DNA of 64,000 bases from Ureibacillus sp. (GTDB lineage: Bacteria > Bacillota > Bacilli > Bacillales_A > Planococcaceae), in the NCBI GenBank assembly GCA_031178355.1, contig JAPSJC010000002.1, forward strand, positions 56,014 to 120,013, read 5' to 3'. A program made the translations under genes and the position numbers. The notes beneath the pieces were generated by a model that was not told where the DNA came from, made no database searches, and worked only from the letters and a program-made list of their open reading frames with translations. Of this stretch, positions 9,543 to 19,808 are shown piece by piece. The stretch's first letter is position 1. The number at the start of each line of letters is the position of its first letter.

Positions 9543-10913
9543 ATGGATAGTTCAAAATTGAATCGTATCTTGGCAGACAGAAGAGATGAGTACTTGGAGC
9601 AATTATTTACCTTGCTTAGGCAGAAGAGTATAAGTGCTGAAAATACAGGGATGGATGAATGTGCCCATTTAGTAAAAGGGATGCTGGATGAAGCAGGGTT
9701 AAACACAAGATTAATTGACACAGGTGGCCATCCCGTTGTTTACGGAGAAATTATTAAAGATCCTGACACTTTTACATTATTAATATACGGGCATTATGAT
9801 GTTCAGCCCGCAGATCCACTAGATGAGTGGAATTCACCTCCGTTTGAACCAACGATCAAGGATAATAAAATATTTTGTCGAGGCGCAGGAGATAATAAAG
9901 GTCAATTTATGGCACAAGTTTTAGCTATTAAAACATATCTGGATACCATTGGTGAACTTCCGATTAATATAAAGATGGTTATTGAAGGAGAAGAAGAAGT
10001 TGGCAGCAGAAATCTAGCTTCTTTCGTTGAAACCAATAGGGATTTATTAAAAGCTGACCTTGTCTATACATCGGATGGACCTATGCACTCTTCCGGAGCA
10101 CCGTTTGTTTTACTTGGCGTGAGAGGAATGCTCTATTTGGAATTTACAGCTAAAGGAGCAGATTGGGATAACCATTCGGGAAACAAAGGAAACATTGTGC
10201 CTAACCCCGCTTGGGAACTAATTGACTTATTACACACGATGCGCGATAAAGATGGAAAAGTTTTAATAGAAGGTTTCTATGATAATATCCGAAAACCATC
10301 GGAAAAAGAAAAAGAATTGATTCGAAACCTCCCTTTTGACCGTGAACAAGTTGCGGAACAAATCGGATATAAAGATTTGAATATGGATGGGGAAACCTAT
10401 TATCATAAATTAACAATGGAACCTACGTTTAATATAGCTGGATTTTCTAGCGGATACGGTGGTGAAGGGGCAAAGACGATCATTCCTGCAAAGGCAACGC
10501 TTAAAATGGATATACGCCTCGTAGTAGATCAGGACCCTGATGATATTTATGAAAAGGTTTGTAGCCATGTTAATAAATTTTCACCCGGTGTGAAAGTGCG
10601 CCGTATAGGTGATATGCAACCATCCAGGACGCCCGCTGAGCTAGATGTAGTCAAAGTCGTAACAGATGCGGTAAGAACAAGTTATGGAATGGAACCGGTA
10701 TTACAACCAAGTTTGGGAGGAAGCTTGCCTGATTATGTATGGACCAAAATTCTAAACTTGCCATCCATCGTTGTTCCCTATGCAAACTTTGACCAAGGAA
10801 ACCATTCACCAAACGAGAATCTTGGTATAGACAACTATTTCAATGGGATCAGATGTACTTATCAAGTCATTCATGAACTTGGGGAATATGCATCAAAACA
10901 CAACAGACTATAA
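9543..10913 (+). CDS. M20 family dipeptidase/peptidase
   Basis: YGHYDVQPADP, RGAGDNKGQ, EGEEEVGS motifs; likely start MDSSKLNRIL. Confidence 0.92.
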   Translation: MDSSKLNRILADRRDEYLEQLFTLLRQKSISAENTGMDECAHLVKGMLDEAGLNTRLIDTGGHPVVYGEIIKDPDTFTLLIYGHYDVQPADPLDEWNSPPFEPTIKDNKIFCRGAGDNKGQFMAQVLAIKTYLDTIGELPINIKMVIEGEEEVGSRNLASFVETNRDLLKADLVYTSDGPMHSSGAPFVLLGVRGMLYLEFTAKGADWDNHSGNKGNIVPNPAWELIDLLHTMRDKDGKVLIEGFYDNIRKPSEKEKELIRNLPFDREQVAEQIGYKDLNMDGETYYHKLTMEPTFNIAGFSSGYGGEGAKTIIPAKATLKMDIRLVVDQDPDDIYEKVCSHVNKFSPGVKVRRIGDMQPSRTPAELDVVKVVTDAVRTSYGMEPVLQPSLGGSLPDYVWTKILNLPSIVVPYANFDQGNHSPNENLGIDNYFNGIRCTYQVIHELGEYASKHNRL

Positions 10914-11035
10914 GAAACACGTAAAAATAACAATGTCTCCTAAAAGAAGAACGGAGAGTTCGAGGAAAAGGATTCTGAACTTCCCTGCCAACAACAACTA
11001 AGCTAATAATGTAGATTACACGCAAAATTAAAAAA

Positions 11036-11099
11036 GGTGAATTTGAGTTTACTCAAATTCACCGCAGACTGTAGGCAAACTCGAAATTTCGAGTTTGCC
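11036..11099. terminator. Two tandem strong hairpins between convergent genes
   Basis: GGTGAATTTGAGT...ACTCAAATTCACC (11036-11063) and perfect 26-nt palindrome GGCAAACTCGAAATTTCGAGTTTGCC (11074-11099). Confidence 0.6.
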
Positions 11100-11135
11100 T
11101 TCAAATTGAATCCTCCTATAGGAGAGTATTTAAGT

Positions 11136-11738
11136 TTACTTTTTCACTTGCATATCTAGTAAGACTTGTGTAAGTCGATTTAACTCATCTTCTAGGAATT
11201 GGATAGCAGTTTCTCTGCCCTCTTTTCCACTTTCTACCGTAAATGGTTCTCCGTAAATTAAATACCCTTTTTGTCGTTTAAATACTTCTTTAAGGTTACG
11301 CGGTCCTACATAGGCAGCGGGAACAATTTTTGCTTTTGCTAGTTGTGCAATGGTAATGGCTCCCTGCTTTAACTCTGTATTCTCAGAAGATCTTGTCCCA
11401 CTAGGAAAGATACCGACAATTTTCCCTTCTTTTATTAACTGACGAGGAATTTTAATTACACTCGGTCCAGGGTTGTCACGGTCAACAGGAAATGCATTCA
11501 ATTTTGGAAACAATGACCCTAATACCTTTACATCAAATAGTTGTTTTTTCGCCATAAAGTGGATATGTCGTGGGAAAATGGAAATTCCTAAATTGAGAAT
11601 ATCAACATATCCATTGTGAGTACAAGCAACAACATATCCTCCCTCTTTAGGTAAATGCTCTTTTCCATATACTTTTGCCTTAGAACCATTAATGGTTAAA
11701 AATGCTCTAACTAATCTTGCACTGAAATCATATAACAC
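11136..11738 (-). CDS. 1-acyl-sn-glycerol-3-phosphate acyltransferase
   Basis: HNGYVD (HX4D) and FPSGTRS motifs. Confidence 0.9.
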   Translation of the reverse strand: MLYDFSARLVRAFLTINGSKAKVYGKEHLPKEGGYVVACTHNGYVDILNLGISIFPRHIHFMAKKQLFDVKVLGSLFPKLNAFPVDRDNPGPSVIKIPRQLIKEGKIVGIFPSGTRSSENTELKQGAITIAQLAKAKIVPAAYVGPRNLKEVFKRQKGYLIYGEPFTVESGKEGRETAIQFLEDELNRLTQVLLDMQVKK

Positions 11739-11812
11739 GAATGTCTCCTACCTTATACTTTTGTCTTATTATTATTTTAATCTATATGTCATTGTCGATT
11801 CAATCGCTGTTT

Positions 11813-12649
11813 TTATTGTCCAACTAAAATATCTAAGTCTATTGTTATTTCTCTTATTTGTATCTCATCCGTATTTTTAACATGCCAACCTAAAGGTGTC
11901 ATTCCAAGTAAGTTTGGCAAAAATTTTGGGTCAATAGGCAGTGTATAATTGATTCGATGTACGTCCACTTTTGTATATTGCTCTTTAAACCGATTGACAG
12001 TTTGTTCGTTTGTATAATGTTCTTTTTCTGACTGAGCGTATGCTTGTTTTCTTAACTGTTGTAAGTAACCTTCTTGTGGGACTACTTTTATAACCTTCCC
12101 TTGTGGTGTTAATAATCTTTGAAACTCAAGATAGTTAGCAGGTGATAAGAAGTTTAAAATACAGTCAAAGGTTTGTTTCTTAAATGGACTATTTGCCAAA
12201 TCACCTACACACCATAATTTTTGTTCTGTATGTTTGGCAGCTGTTGCTATTCCTTCTTTTGCTATATCGATTCCAACAGGTATAACTCGATGATTCATTC
12301 GATCTGTAATCTTCATTAGATGCGAACCCTCGCCACACCCTGCGTCTAGTATTGTTTCCGTTTCGGCACCAATAAGTTTTGCTATTTTCTCATGGACTTT
12401 ATCGTATAAACCACTTTGTATTACCTCATATCGTGATTCAAACAATTCTTTGCTATACATAGAATGAACTGGTTTTGTCATGAAATTAATATAACCTTGC
12501 TTTGCAATATCAAATGAATGATTTTCAGGACAACGGATTGCACCTTTATCTTCAATAACCATTTCACTTTCACAAATAGGACATTGAAAAAGTTTCTGGT
12601 GTGCATTTATATTACGTATACTTGCTTCTCTTTTAGATAGTTTGCCCAT
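11813..12649 (-). CDS. RlmA-type 23S rRNA (guanine) methyltransferase
   Basis: N-terminal zinc finger CPICESEMVIEDKGAIRCPENHSFD and SAM motif ILDAGCGEGSH. Confidence 0.85.
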   Translation of the reverse strand: MGKLSKREASIRNINAHQKLFQCPICESEMVIEDKGAIRCPENHSFDIAKQGYINFMTKPVHSMYSKELFESRYEVIQSGLYDKVHEKIAKLIGAETETILDAGCGEGSHLMKITDRMNHRVIPVGIDIAKEGIATAAKHTEQKLWCVGDLANSPFKKQTFDCILNFLSPANYLEFQRLLTPQGKVIKVVPQEGYLQQLRKQAYAQSEKEHYTNEQTVNRFKEQYTKVDVHRINYTLPIDPKFLPNLLGMTPLGWHVKNTDEIQIREITIDLDILVGQ

Positions 12650-12853
12650 ACTTTACTCCTTACTAATTGTTATTAGTATCATAACATTACTAAGTATGAA
12701 TTTAATTATTTAAGATGATTACATTTATTAATTAGAGGTTTAGAAACCTTTTTTAGTTAAAAAATAAATAAAATGTTAATTATACTGTATGATGATAGCA
12801 TTTATTAACAGGATTATCATATCAATAACTGTTGTGTATAAGTATAAACGTTA

Positions 12854-12886
12854 ATAAACCGTGAAGAGTAATTCTTCACGGTTTAT
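12854..12886 (-). terminator. Rho-independent terminator of manganese catalase gene
   Basis: AAACCGTGAAGA-gtaat-TCTTCACGGTTT. Confidence 0.7.
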
Positions 12887-12889
12887 GTT

Positions 12890-13714
12890 TTAACAATCTT
12901 CAGGTGGAGTATTATAAACATTTGGTGGAGCTGGTTTTAACTCTGGTTTTGGTGCGAATGGTACTGGTTTTTCAACATATTTGAAAACACCTTCTCCATC
13001 TAAACTTGGACCATGAGCCCATCTTCCATATGCACTTTGATTTCCTGCTGAATTATTAAATAGTACATGAGAAACTTCACGATGTTCTAACTGTCTAGGG
13101 AATGTACTAGGAACAACAATGTTTTCTTTCTCTTCAAGCTCTTTTATTGCTGCATACCATTGATTTTGATGCATCGTATCACGAGCTAGTAGCCATGCAA
13201 GCATATCCTTAACACCACGGTCGTCAGTCATTTCATATAACCTTGCAACTTGTAGTCGACCTTGAGATTCTGCTGTTAAGTTCATGCGGAAGTCTGCTAA
13301 TAAATTGCCACTAGCAATAATGTAATCAGCTGTCCAACGGTTTCCATTACTATCTGCTGGCATTGCACCCAGACCTGAAACGATAATATGTTGCGGATTC
13401 ATACCACCTAGAATTGCATTGATTACTGGATCTTTTGCAGCCTCTTCTAATGTTGGTAACGGAGCACCTTCTAATAGACGTGCTATCATCGTTGCGAGCA
13501 TTTCAATATGTGCAAGCTCTTCAGTTCCTGTGTCTAGTAGTAAATCTCTATATCTTTCGTTACCTCTTACATTCCATCCTTGGAATAGATATTGCATAGC
13601 AACCGATATTTCTCCCCACTGACCTCCTAATACTTCTTGAAGCATTCTTGCAAAAACCGGGTCTGGCCTTTCAGGTTTTGCATGATATTGTAATTCTTTT
13701 ACATGATAAAACAT
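12890..13714 (-). CDS. Manganese catalase
   Basis: ELAHIEMLATMIA and DTMHQNQWYAAIKELE di-Mn ligand regions; family-typical length. Confidence 0.93.
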   Translation of the reverse strand: MFYHVKELQYHAKPERPDPVFARMLQEVLGGQWGEISVAMQYLFQGWNVRGNERYRDLLLDTGTEELAHIEMLATMIARLLEGAPLPTLEEAAKDPVINAILGGMNPQHIIVSGLGAMPADSNGNRWTADYIIASGNLLADFRMNLTAESQGRLQVARLYEMTDDRGVKDMLAWLLARDTMHQNQWYAAIKELEEKENIVVPSTFPRQLEHREVSHVLFNNSAGNQSAYGRWAHGPSLDGEGVFKYVEKPVPFAPKPELKPAPPNVYNTPPEDC

Positions 13715-14040
13715 GTTCTTATTACCTCTCCTTTAAAATTACTAATTGTAACTTATGCAAGAGTGATACTATTTGACACTATATTTTAATTTACAAGGCC
13801 TATTATAAATAAGTTTATAATTTATTAATTTTTGTAAATAATAACGGTAATGTCAGTAAAAAAGATTTGTTTTCTTTCACCTATGTAATCAAAGTAATTG
13901 CTCGATAGTCTACATTTTTAATATTACCTGAAACATATTTATATTTTCTTTTACTATTGTCATTTAATTACCATTCATTTGATTGAAAGATATATATAAA
14001 TTAAAGCTAATACACCTTAGAAATATACGGAGGCTTCGTA

Positions 14041-14487
14041 ATGGACATTATCAATGAATACCATATTCCTGCTTACCTAGAAACAAATGAATTAACATTT
14101 GAACTAGAGACGGTTGTTGGTTTTGACCATATTATCTTTCCAGTTCAAGCTCGTGAATATGAACTAAAACCTCAAATAGAAGTCAAGATCAATTTGGAAG
14201 TGGAAAAAAATAGTCAAAAAAGTGTAGATGAAGGTCATTCTCCATGGAAACTAGATCCAATCCATACAGCGCAAGTATTTAGTAGTTTGCACCTATTTCC
14301 GGAAGGTATTATCGGTGACTACCCCATTGAATATGAAAATTTGAAGCTAATTTATAGCAATAGTGAATTCTCTGTTGTTCAAGTTGATGACCCAGACACG
14401 AATATTCATATGGTCTATTTAAAACGTTTAATTCGTCAAGATGAAACTGGAATTTGGACAGTAGTTGGATATGATCTATCTAAATAA
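14041..14487 (+). CDS. Hypothetical protein
   Basis: 148 aa ORF with GGAGG RBS; no family recognised. Confidence 0.7.
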   Translation: MDIINEYHIPAYLETNELTFELETVVGFDHIIFPVQAREYELKPQIEVKINLEVEKNSQKSVDEGHSPWKLDPIHTAQVFSSLHLFPEGIIGDYPIEYENLKLIYSNSEFSVVQVDDPDTNIHMVYLKRLIRQDETGIWTVVGYDLSK

Positions 14488-14535
14488 AATATCATTGGTT
14501 AATCGAAGTGGTGTGGGCTCGTTAATAATTTAAAA

Positions 14536-14580
14536 TAAAAAAGCTGATTTGTATCACATTATATGTGACAAATCAGCTTC
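14536..14580 (-). terminator. Rho-independent terminator of opuAC (possibly bidirectional)
   Basis: AAGCTGATTTGT..TCACA-ttata-TGTGACAAATCAGCTT flanked by an A-run. Confidence 0.75.
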
Positions 14581-14640
14581 TTCGTTATCCATTCAATGAA
14601 GCATCTTACTTCAAAGGAATCGTATTTATTTTCAATTAAT

Positions 14641-15522
14641 CTACTCTTTCGTCCATTCAGCTACTTTTTCAGGGTTTGCTTCTACCCATTTAGCAGCAGC
14701 TTCTTTTGGATCTGTACCTGAATTAATATCTAACATGACTTCTTCAATATCAGCACTAGTCCAATTAAATGCATCAATAACTTTAAATGCTTCTGGCATA
14801 TCTTCTTCTAATCCTTGGCGGGCAAATGTGTTTATTGTTTCAGCATCACCAAATACGCCTTTAGGATCTTCTAAATATTTTAAATCATAAGATGCAAATT
14901 TCCAATGTGGCGACCAACCAGTTACGATAATTTCTTCTTCTTTTTCAATTGCTTGAGCTAATGCTACAGTCATCGCACCTGATGATGATGGTACTAATTC
15001 CCAATCAGCCAAGTTTTCGTATTCTTCAATAGCTTTGTTAGCTGCTGCTACTACACCTGCACCTGATTCAATACCTGTAATTTTCATATCTGCTTCATCA
15101 GTTAAATCTTCAATTGAATTGGCTTCCATGTACGCTGGAACTACTAATCCGATTTTTGCACCTTCTAGGTTAGGGCCAAGTTCCACTAAACTATCTTTAT
15201 ATTTCGCATATTGTGAAGCATGTGTACCTGGTAGCCATCCAGCCACCATCGCATCTGCATCCCCAGTAGATACGGCCTCCCACATGATCGCATTATCTAA
15301 AGGCGTTACAGTTACATCATAGCCTAAGTCTTCAAGCACTTTCCCAACAACATGTGTTGAAGCGACTTCTGTATCCCATTCAACGTAGGCTAAGTTAATA
15401 TCCTTATTGACATCTGTAGACGTTCCTCCACCATTTGTTGTTGCACTTTCACTACCACAAGCAGCTAGTAATGCACCTACTCCTAGAGTTAAAGTTAACA
15501 TTTTTAAATATTTAAACTTCAA
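14641..15522 (-). CDS. opuAC: Glycine betaine ABC transporter substrate-binding lipoprotein
   Basis: Lipobox LLAACGS; GWLPGTH and TGWSPHWKFASYDLKYLEDP motifs. Confidence 0.93.
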   Translation of the reverse strand: MKFKYLKMLTLTLGVGALLAACGSESATTNGGGTSTDVNKDINLAYVEWDTEVASTHVVGKVLEDLGYDVTVTPLDNAIMWEAVSTGDADAMVAGWLPGTHASQYAKYKDSLVELGPNLEGAKIGLVVPAYMEANSIEDLTDEADMKITGIESGAGVVAAANKAIEEYENLADWELVPSSSGAMTVALAQAIEKEEEIIVTGWSPHWKFASYDLKYLEDPKGVFGDAETINTFARQGLEEDMPEAFKVIDAFNWTSADIEEVMLDINSGTDPKEAAAKWVEANPEKVAEWTKE

Positions 15523-15564
15523 TTGTATCTTCCTCCCTTTTGGAATAATTTATATCCATTTTTG

Positions 15565-15721
15565 TTATTCCTTAGCTGGTAAATCTTCAATTGAGTCAAA
15601 ATCCATATATACCGGAACAGTGAAACCATTTTGTGTACCAGTTAAATTCGGACCTAAGTCAACAATATCTTTTTATATTCCTCATAGAATGCACCATGTG
15701 TACTAGGCAACCATGGGGCTA
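15565..15721 (-). pseudogene. Fragment of a second OpuAC-like gene with a 1-nt frameshift
   Basis: Minus strand encodes PWLPSTHGAFYEEYKK(fs)DIVDLGPNLTGTQNGFTVPVYMDFDSIEDLPAKE*, collinear with GWLPGTHASQYAKYKDSLVELGPNLEGAKIGLVVPAYMEANSIEDL of the intact neighbour. Confidence 0.85.
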
Positions 15722-15811
15722 GTTACAGAATGAGTTAATAACAACCTCGGTTAAGAATACTCATTTGAATGGATTTTTCTTACATCCATACTTTTATAAA
15801 GATTCATATTA

Positions 15812-16663
15812 TTAATCATGCTTTTTATTAAAGCTTTGTGTTAATCGGTCAAAGATAATTGCTAAGATTACTAAACTTAAACCTGCTACAAAACCATTAC
15901 CTACATTTGCTTGTTGTAATGCAGATAAGACATTTCGTCCTATACCAGGTGCCCCAATCATCGATGCAATAACAACCATCGAAAGGGATAGCAAGACAGT
16001 TTGGTTTACCCCTGCCATAATCGTTGACCTTGCAATAGGCAATTCCACTTTGTATAGTTTTTGCCAACCCGTACTACCGTAAGAATCTGCTGCTTCCACT
16101 AACTCTTTTGGTACTTGACGAATTCCCAGGTTTGTAAATCTAACTACTGGTGGTAAAGCAAAGATTATGGATGCGAATACACCCGGAACCACTCCAATAC
16201 CAAAGAATGCAACAGATGGAATCAAGTAGACAAATCCTGGCATTGTTTGCATAAAGTCAAGAATTGGTTGAATAGTTGCCTCAGCCATTTTACTTTTCGA
16301 CATTAAAATCCCTAAAGGAATTCCGATGATTACTGCTAAGATACTTGCAAATAACACAAGGGTTATTGTATTCATTAACTCTTCCCAAAGACCCTGGTTA
16401 TATATGAATAAGAGCCCTACAATTGAAAATATAGCTAAACCAAATTTTCTCTTTGTGGCAAAGAACGCAAGAACTCCGATGATTAAAATAAATAGGAACG
16501 GTGGAATCGAAACTAAGAAATCTGTTACGAACTCCATAGAGAATTTTCCACTTTCTTTAATAACACCAAAGAGGCCAGCAAATGTATCTGTTAACCAGTC
16601 CATAACAATTTCAGCGCCTTCTGCTACCGGAATTGTTGGTATTAAATCAAGTAGCTGGGACAT
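15812..16663 (-). CDS. opuAB: Glycine betaine ABC transporter permease
   Basis: Permease with [21 protein letters not shown]; start [10 protein letters not shown]. Confidence 0.92.
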   Translation of the reverse strand: MSQLLDLIPTIPVAEGAEIVMDWLTDTFAGLFGVIKESGKFSMEFVTDFLVSIPPFLFILIIGVLAFFATKRKFGLAIFSIVGLLFIYNQGLWEELMNTITLVLFASILAVIIGIPLGILMSKSKMAEATIQPILDFMQTMPGFVYLIPSVAFFGIGVVPGVFASIIFALPPVVRFTNLGIRQVPKELVEAADSYGSTGWQKLYKVELPIARSTIMAGVNQTVLLSLSMVVIASMIGAPGIGRNVLSALQQANVGNGFVAGLSLVILAIIFDRLTQSFNKKHD

Positions 16664-17861
16664 AATCCGACACCCCCTCATTTTCTACACTTGCAGAGAG
16701 TGTTTCGATGACAACGCCTCTGATTAAAACTCCAACTAATTTTCTCTCTTGAACAACCGCAACAGGTGTTTTTGAGTCAGAAATGATACTTAAAACATCT
16801 TGTATATACATTTCTTTTGCAACAGTTGGCATATCTGTTCTTAAATAATTTACTAGATTAATTTCTCCTGTTTTTGAAGCTTGTAGTGCATCTTCAGCAG
16901 TTATATAACCTTTGAACTCTCTCGTTTTATTCACAGCTAAAACTACACTTACTTCTTCTTCACGCATTCTTTGTAATGCCACTTTTGGACCGTCAATATC
17001 AATATTGATTGAAATTGGACGAATCATTGCATTTTCAACAGTTAAAACCTTAGATCGATCGACGTCCTCTAAGAATGTTTTAACATAATCATTTGCAGGG
17101 TTCGTCAAAATCTCTTCCCCTGTTCCAATTTGAATGATTTCTCCATCTTTCATTAACGCGATACGATCACCTATACGTAACGCTTCGTTTAAATCATGTG
17201 TGATAAAAATAATTGTCTTTTGCATCTTTTGTTGTAAATCTAATAATTCATCTTGCATATCTTTACGGATTAATGGATCGAGAGCAGAAAAAGCTTCATC
17301 CATTAGCAAAATATCAGGGTCATTTGCCAATGCTCTAGCTAAGCCTACACGTTGCTGCATACCCCCTGACAACTGGCTAGGATATTGATCCTTATAAGGT
17401 AATAATCCTGCATTATCTAAAGCCTTTTCTGCTTTCAATCTTCTTTCCTCTTTTGGAATACCTCGAATTTCTAAACCATATTCTGTATTCGCTAAAACTG
17501 TTCTTTGAGGGAATAATCCGAAGTTCTGAAACACCATGCTCATCTTCTCACGACGAACTTTGATGAGCTGTTGTTTGTTCATTTTGGAGATATTGTCACC
17601 GTCTATGTAGATATTTCCACTAGTAGGTTCTATGAGGCGGTTTAACAAACGAACTAATGTAGACTTACCACTACCAGAAAGTCCCATAATAACAAAAATC
17701 TCACCATCATTAACGGTAAAGTTGGCATTATTAACACCTATTGTTGCACCCGACTGCTTTAATATTTCTGTTTTATTTTTATTCTGTTCAACGAGCTTAA
17801 GGGCACTATTTACATGTTTCCCAAAGATTTTGGTTACATTTTCAATTTTAATCTTCTCCAT
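16647..17861 (-). CDS. opuAA: Glycine betaine ABC transporter ATP-binding protein with CBS domains
   Basis: [24 protein letters not shown]; start [15 protein letters not shown]. Confidence 0.94.
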   Translation of the reverse strand: MEKIKIENVTKIFGKHVNSALKLVEQNKNKTEILKQSGATIGVNNANFTVNDGEIFVIMGLSGSGKSTLVRLLNRLIEPTSGNIYIDGDNISKMNKQQLIKVRREKMSMVFQNFGLFPQRTVLANTEYGLEIRGIPKEERRLKAEKALDNAGLLPYKDQYPSQLSGGMQQRVGLARALANDPDILLMDEAFSALDPLIRKDMQDELLDLQQKMQKTIIFITHDLNEALRIGDRIALMKDGEIIQIGTGEEILTNPANDYVKTFLEDVDRSKVLTVENAMIRPISINIDIDGPKVALQRMREEEVSVVLAVNKTREFKGYITAEDALQASKTGEINLVNYLRTDMPTVAKEMYIQDVLSIISDSKTPVAVVQERKLVGVLIRGVVIETLSASVENEGVSDYVPAT

Positions 17862-17904
17862 ATCATTCTCCTTTCCTACTATTCTAATTTTTGGTTCACA
17901 ACAA

Positions 17905-17940
17905 AAGTGACAACCTAATCGTAACAAAAGGTTGTTACTT
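17905..17940. promoter_or_regulatory. 12-bp inverted repeat, candidate operator overlapping the opuA promoter
   Basis: AAGTGACAACCT-aatcgtaacaaa-AGGTTGTTACTT (one mismatch); minus-strand TTGACA-N18-TACGAT lies with its -10 between the arms. Confidence 0.6.
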
Positions 17941-17982
17941 GTGTCAAACTTCCAATCTTGTAAACTATTATTATTAATTCAC

Positions 17983-18023
17983 AAAAAAAGTCCGCAAATA
18001 CCATAAAAATGGTATCTGCGGAC
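17983..18023 (-). terminator. Rho-independent terminator of the BusR-like gene
   Basis: GTCCGC.GATACCAT-tttt-ATGGTATTTGCGGAC followed by TTTTTTT on the minus strand. Confidence 0.85.
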
Positions 18024-18026
18024 TCT

Positions 18027-18659
18027 TCAAATGGAGTATAAAAATTTTTCTACCCTTTCTAAACTTTCATCATTTCCAATGAAGTAAATGATGTCAAATG
18101 GCTCTATTGTTATATATGGACCTGGGGATATAAATAAATCCTGCCCTCTTTTAACCCCAACAATCGTTGCTGATGTATTTTGCCAAAAATTAATTTCACC
18201 AATTGAGCGCGAAATATATGGTGAATGCCCCAGTATTTCCATCTGAAAAGGAACAAATGGATTTACAGATCTAAACCTTTCAGTTCGACTAACAAGTCGT
18301 TCTGCAACTTCCTGTAGATAATTTAGTTCTTCCTTTTGACGTTTTATACTATCTAACATTTCAATATGAATTTGTTGAATGGATTGTACTTCTAAGAACT
18401 GTTGAACAAATTGCGCCGCTTTTTCGTAAGACTTAATCATTACACCGCTACCCTTAGTTGCTTCAACTATTTCTAAATCTTGTAGAACAGCGATTGCTCT
18501 TCTAGCAGTTTCTGATGACACAGCGTACTGGCTTGCCAACAAAGATCTAGCATAGATTTTTTCACCCACTAAATATTTCTTCTCTACAATTTTCGATGCA
18601 ATGTCTGCTGCAATTTTTGCATATTTAGGTTGTTTTACTTGTACCTTTTTATTTTCCAT
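18027..18659 (-). CDS. GntR-type HTH + RCK_C (TrkA-C) regulator, BusR-like
   Basis: N-terminal wHTH (ASQYAVSSETARRAIAVLQDLEIVEATKGSGVMIKS), coiled coil, C-terminal RCK_C-like (GQDLFISPGPYITIEPFDIIYFIGNDESLERVEKF). Confidence 0.85.
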   Translation of the reverse strand: MENKKVQVKQPKYAKIAADIASKIVEKKYLVGEKIYARSLLASQYAVSSETARRAIAVLQDLEIVEATKGSGVMIKSYEKAAQFVQQFLEVQSIQQIHIEMLDSIKRQKEELNYLQEVAERLVSRTERFRSVNPFVPFQMEILGHSPYISRSIGEINFWQNTSATIVGVKRGQDLFISPGPYITIEPFDIIYFIGNDESLERVEKFLYSI

Positions 18660-18857
18660 TTCAATAACCTCTCACGGGCTTACTATAAAATATACTAATT
18701 TTCAATAAGTACTATATTAGATTAATTTAAGTTACTAGTAAAATTTAAGCTTAGTATTTCATCTCGGTCTATCGTTTATCCGAATTTTTATAAAAATAAA
18801 AATGTGTTGACCTTAACGCAACGTTAACCTCTATGATTAAATTATCAGGAGGGATCA

Positions 18858-19619
18858 ATGATGGAATATACAATTAGCAAGCTCGCAAAATTAGCTAATG
18901 TTAGCGCGAGAACATTACGCTATTATGATGAGATTAACTTACTAAAACCAACGCGAATTAATTGTTCTGGATACAGAATATACGGGCAAAAGGAAGTTGA
19001 TCGACTACAACAAATTTTGTTCCTTAGAGAATTGGATGTTGATTTAGATACCATTATTTCTATTTTGAACAATCCACAATTCGATAAAACGCAAGCTTTG
19101 CTATCACATTTAAATCAATTACAGCAGAGAAGGTCTCGACTGGAAAAAATAATTGAAACGGTTGAAAATACACTCGCTCATGAGAAAGGGGAAATATTTA
19201 TGTCAAATGAACAAAAGTTTAATGCATTCAAAGATAAATTATTGCAAGAAAATGAAGAAAAATACGGTGGAGAAATTCGCGAAAAGTATGGAGATAAAGC
19301 AGTTGAAGATTCTAATAATAAATTTAAAAACCTCTCGCAAGACCAATACGAGACAATGGTTAAATTAGGGGAAGAAATTTTATCACTATTACCAAAGGCT
19401 GTAAAGACAGGTAATCCAGCATCTCCATTAGCACAAGAATTAGCCTCAAAACATAAACAATGGCTTTCTTTCACTTGGCCAACATATTCTAAAGAAGCTC
19501 ATATTGGTTTAGCTGAAATATACGTTGCTGATGAACGCTTTAAAGCTTACTATGATAAACCCACATCAGGTGGTGCGGAATTTTTAAGGGCTGCAATTGT
19601 TGAGTTTATTAAAAAGTAG
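18858..19619 (+). CDS. MerR family regulator with TipAS domain
   Basis: YTISKLAKLANVSARTLRYYDEINLLKPTRI HTH; C-terminal TipAS-like helical domain. Confidence 0.9.
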   Translation: MMEYTISKLAKLANVSARTLRYYDEINLLKPTRINCSGYRIYGQKEVDRLQQILFLRELDVDLDTIISILNNPQFDKTQALLSHLNQLQQRRSRLEKIIETVENTLAHEKGEIFMSNEQKFNAFKDKLLQENEEKYGGEIREKYGDKAVEDSNNKFKNLSQDQYETMVKLGEEILSLLPKAVKTGNPASPLAQELASKHKQWLSFTWPTYSKEAHIGLAEIYVADERFKAYYDKPTSGGAEFLRAAIVEFIKK

Positions 19620-19808
19620 ATAGTTCGTAAGCATGGTCATTACATTCATTATTATGTGTAATTGCCATGCTTTAATTATTTTCCCTTTGTGTCTCGAATG
19701 ATTTTTAGCTATTTGGAAAGTATAAAAAGAAACTTAGTTTAATGGGAGTAAAATTATATTGGGCTAAATTGAACTGTCAAACTGATCGTCAAAAGGAGAT
19801 CTTCAACA

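Noticed and set aside
13715-13860. PerR-like box upstream of manganese catalase (TTATAAATAAGTTTATAA)
   Set aside because: Spacing does not fit the 7-1-7 PerR consensus and the region is very AT-rich.
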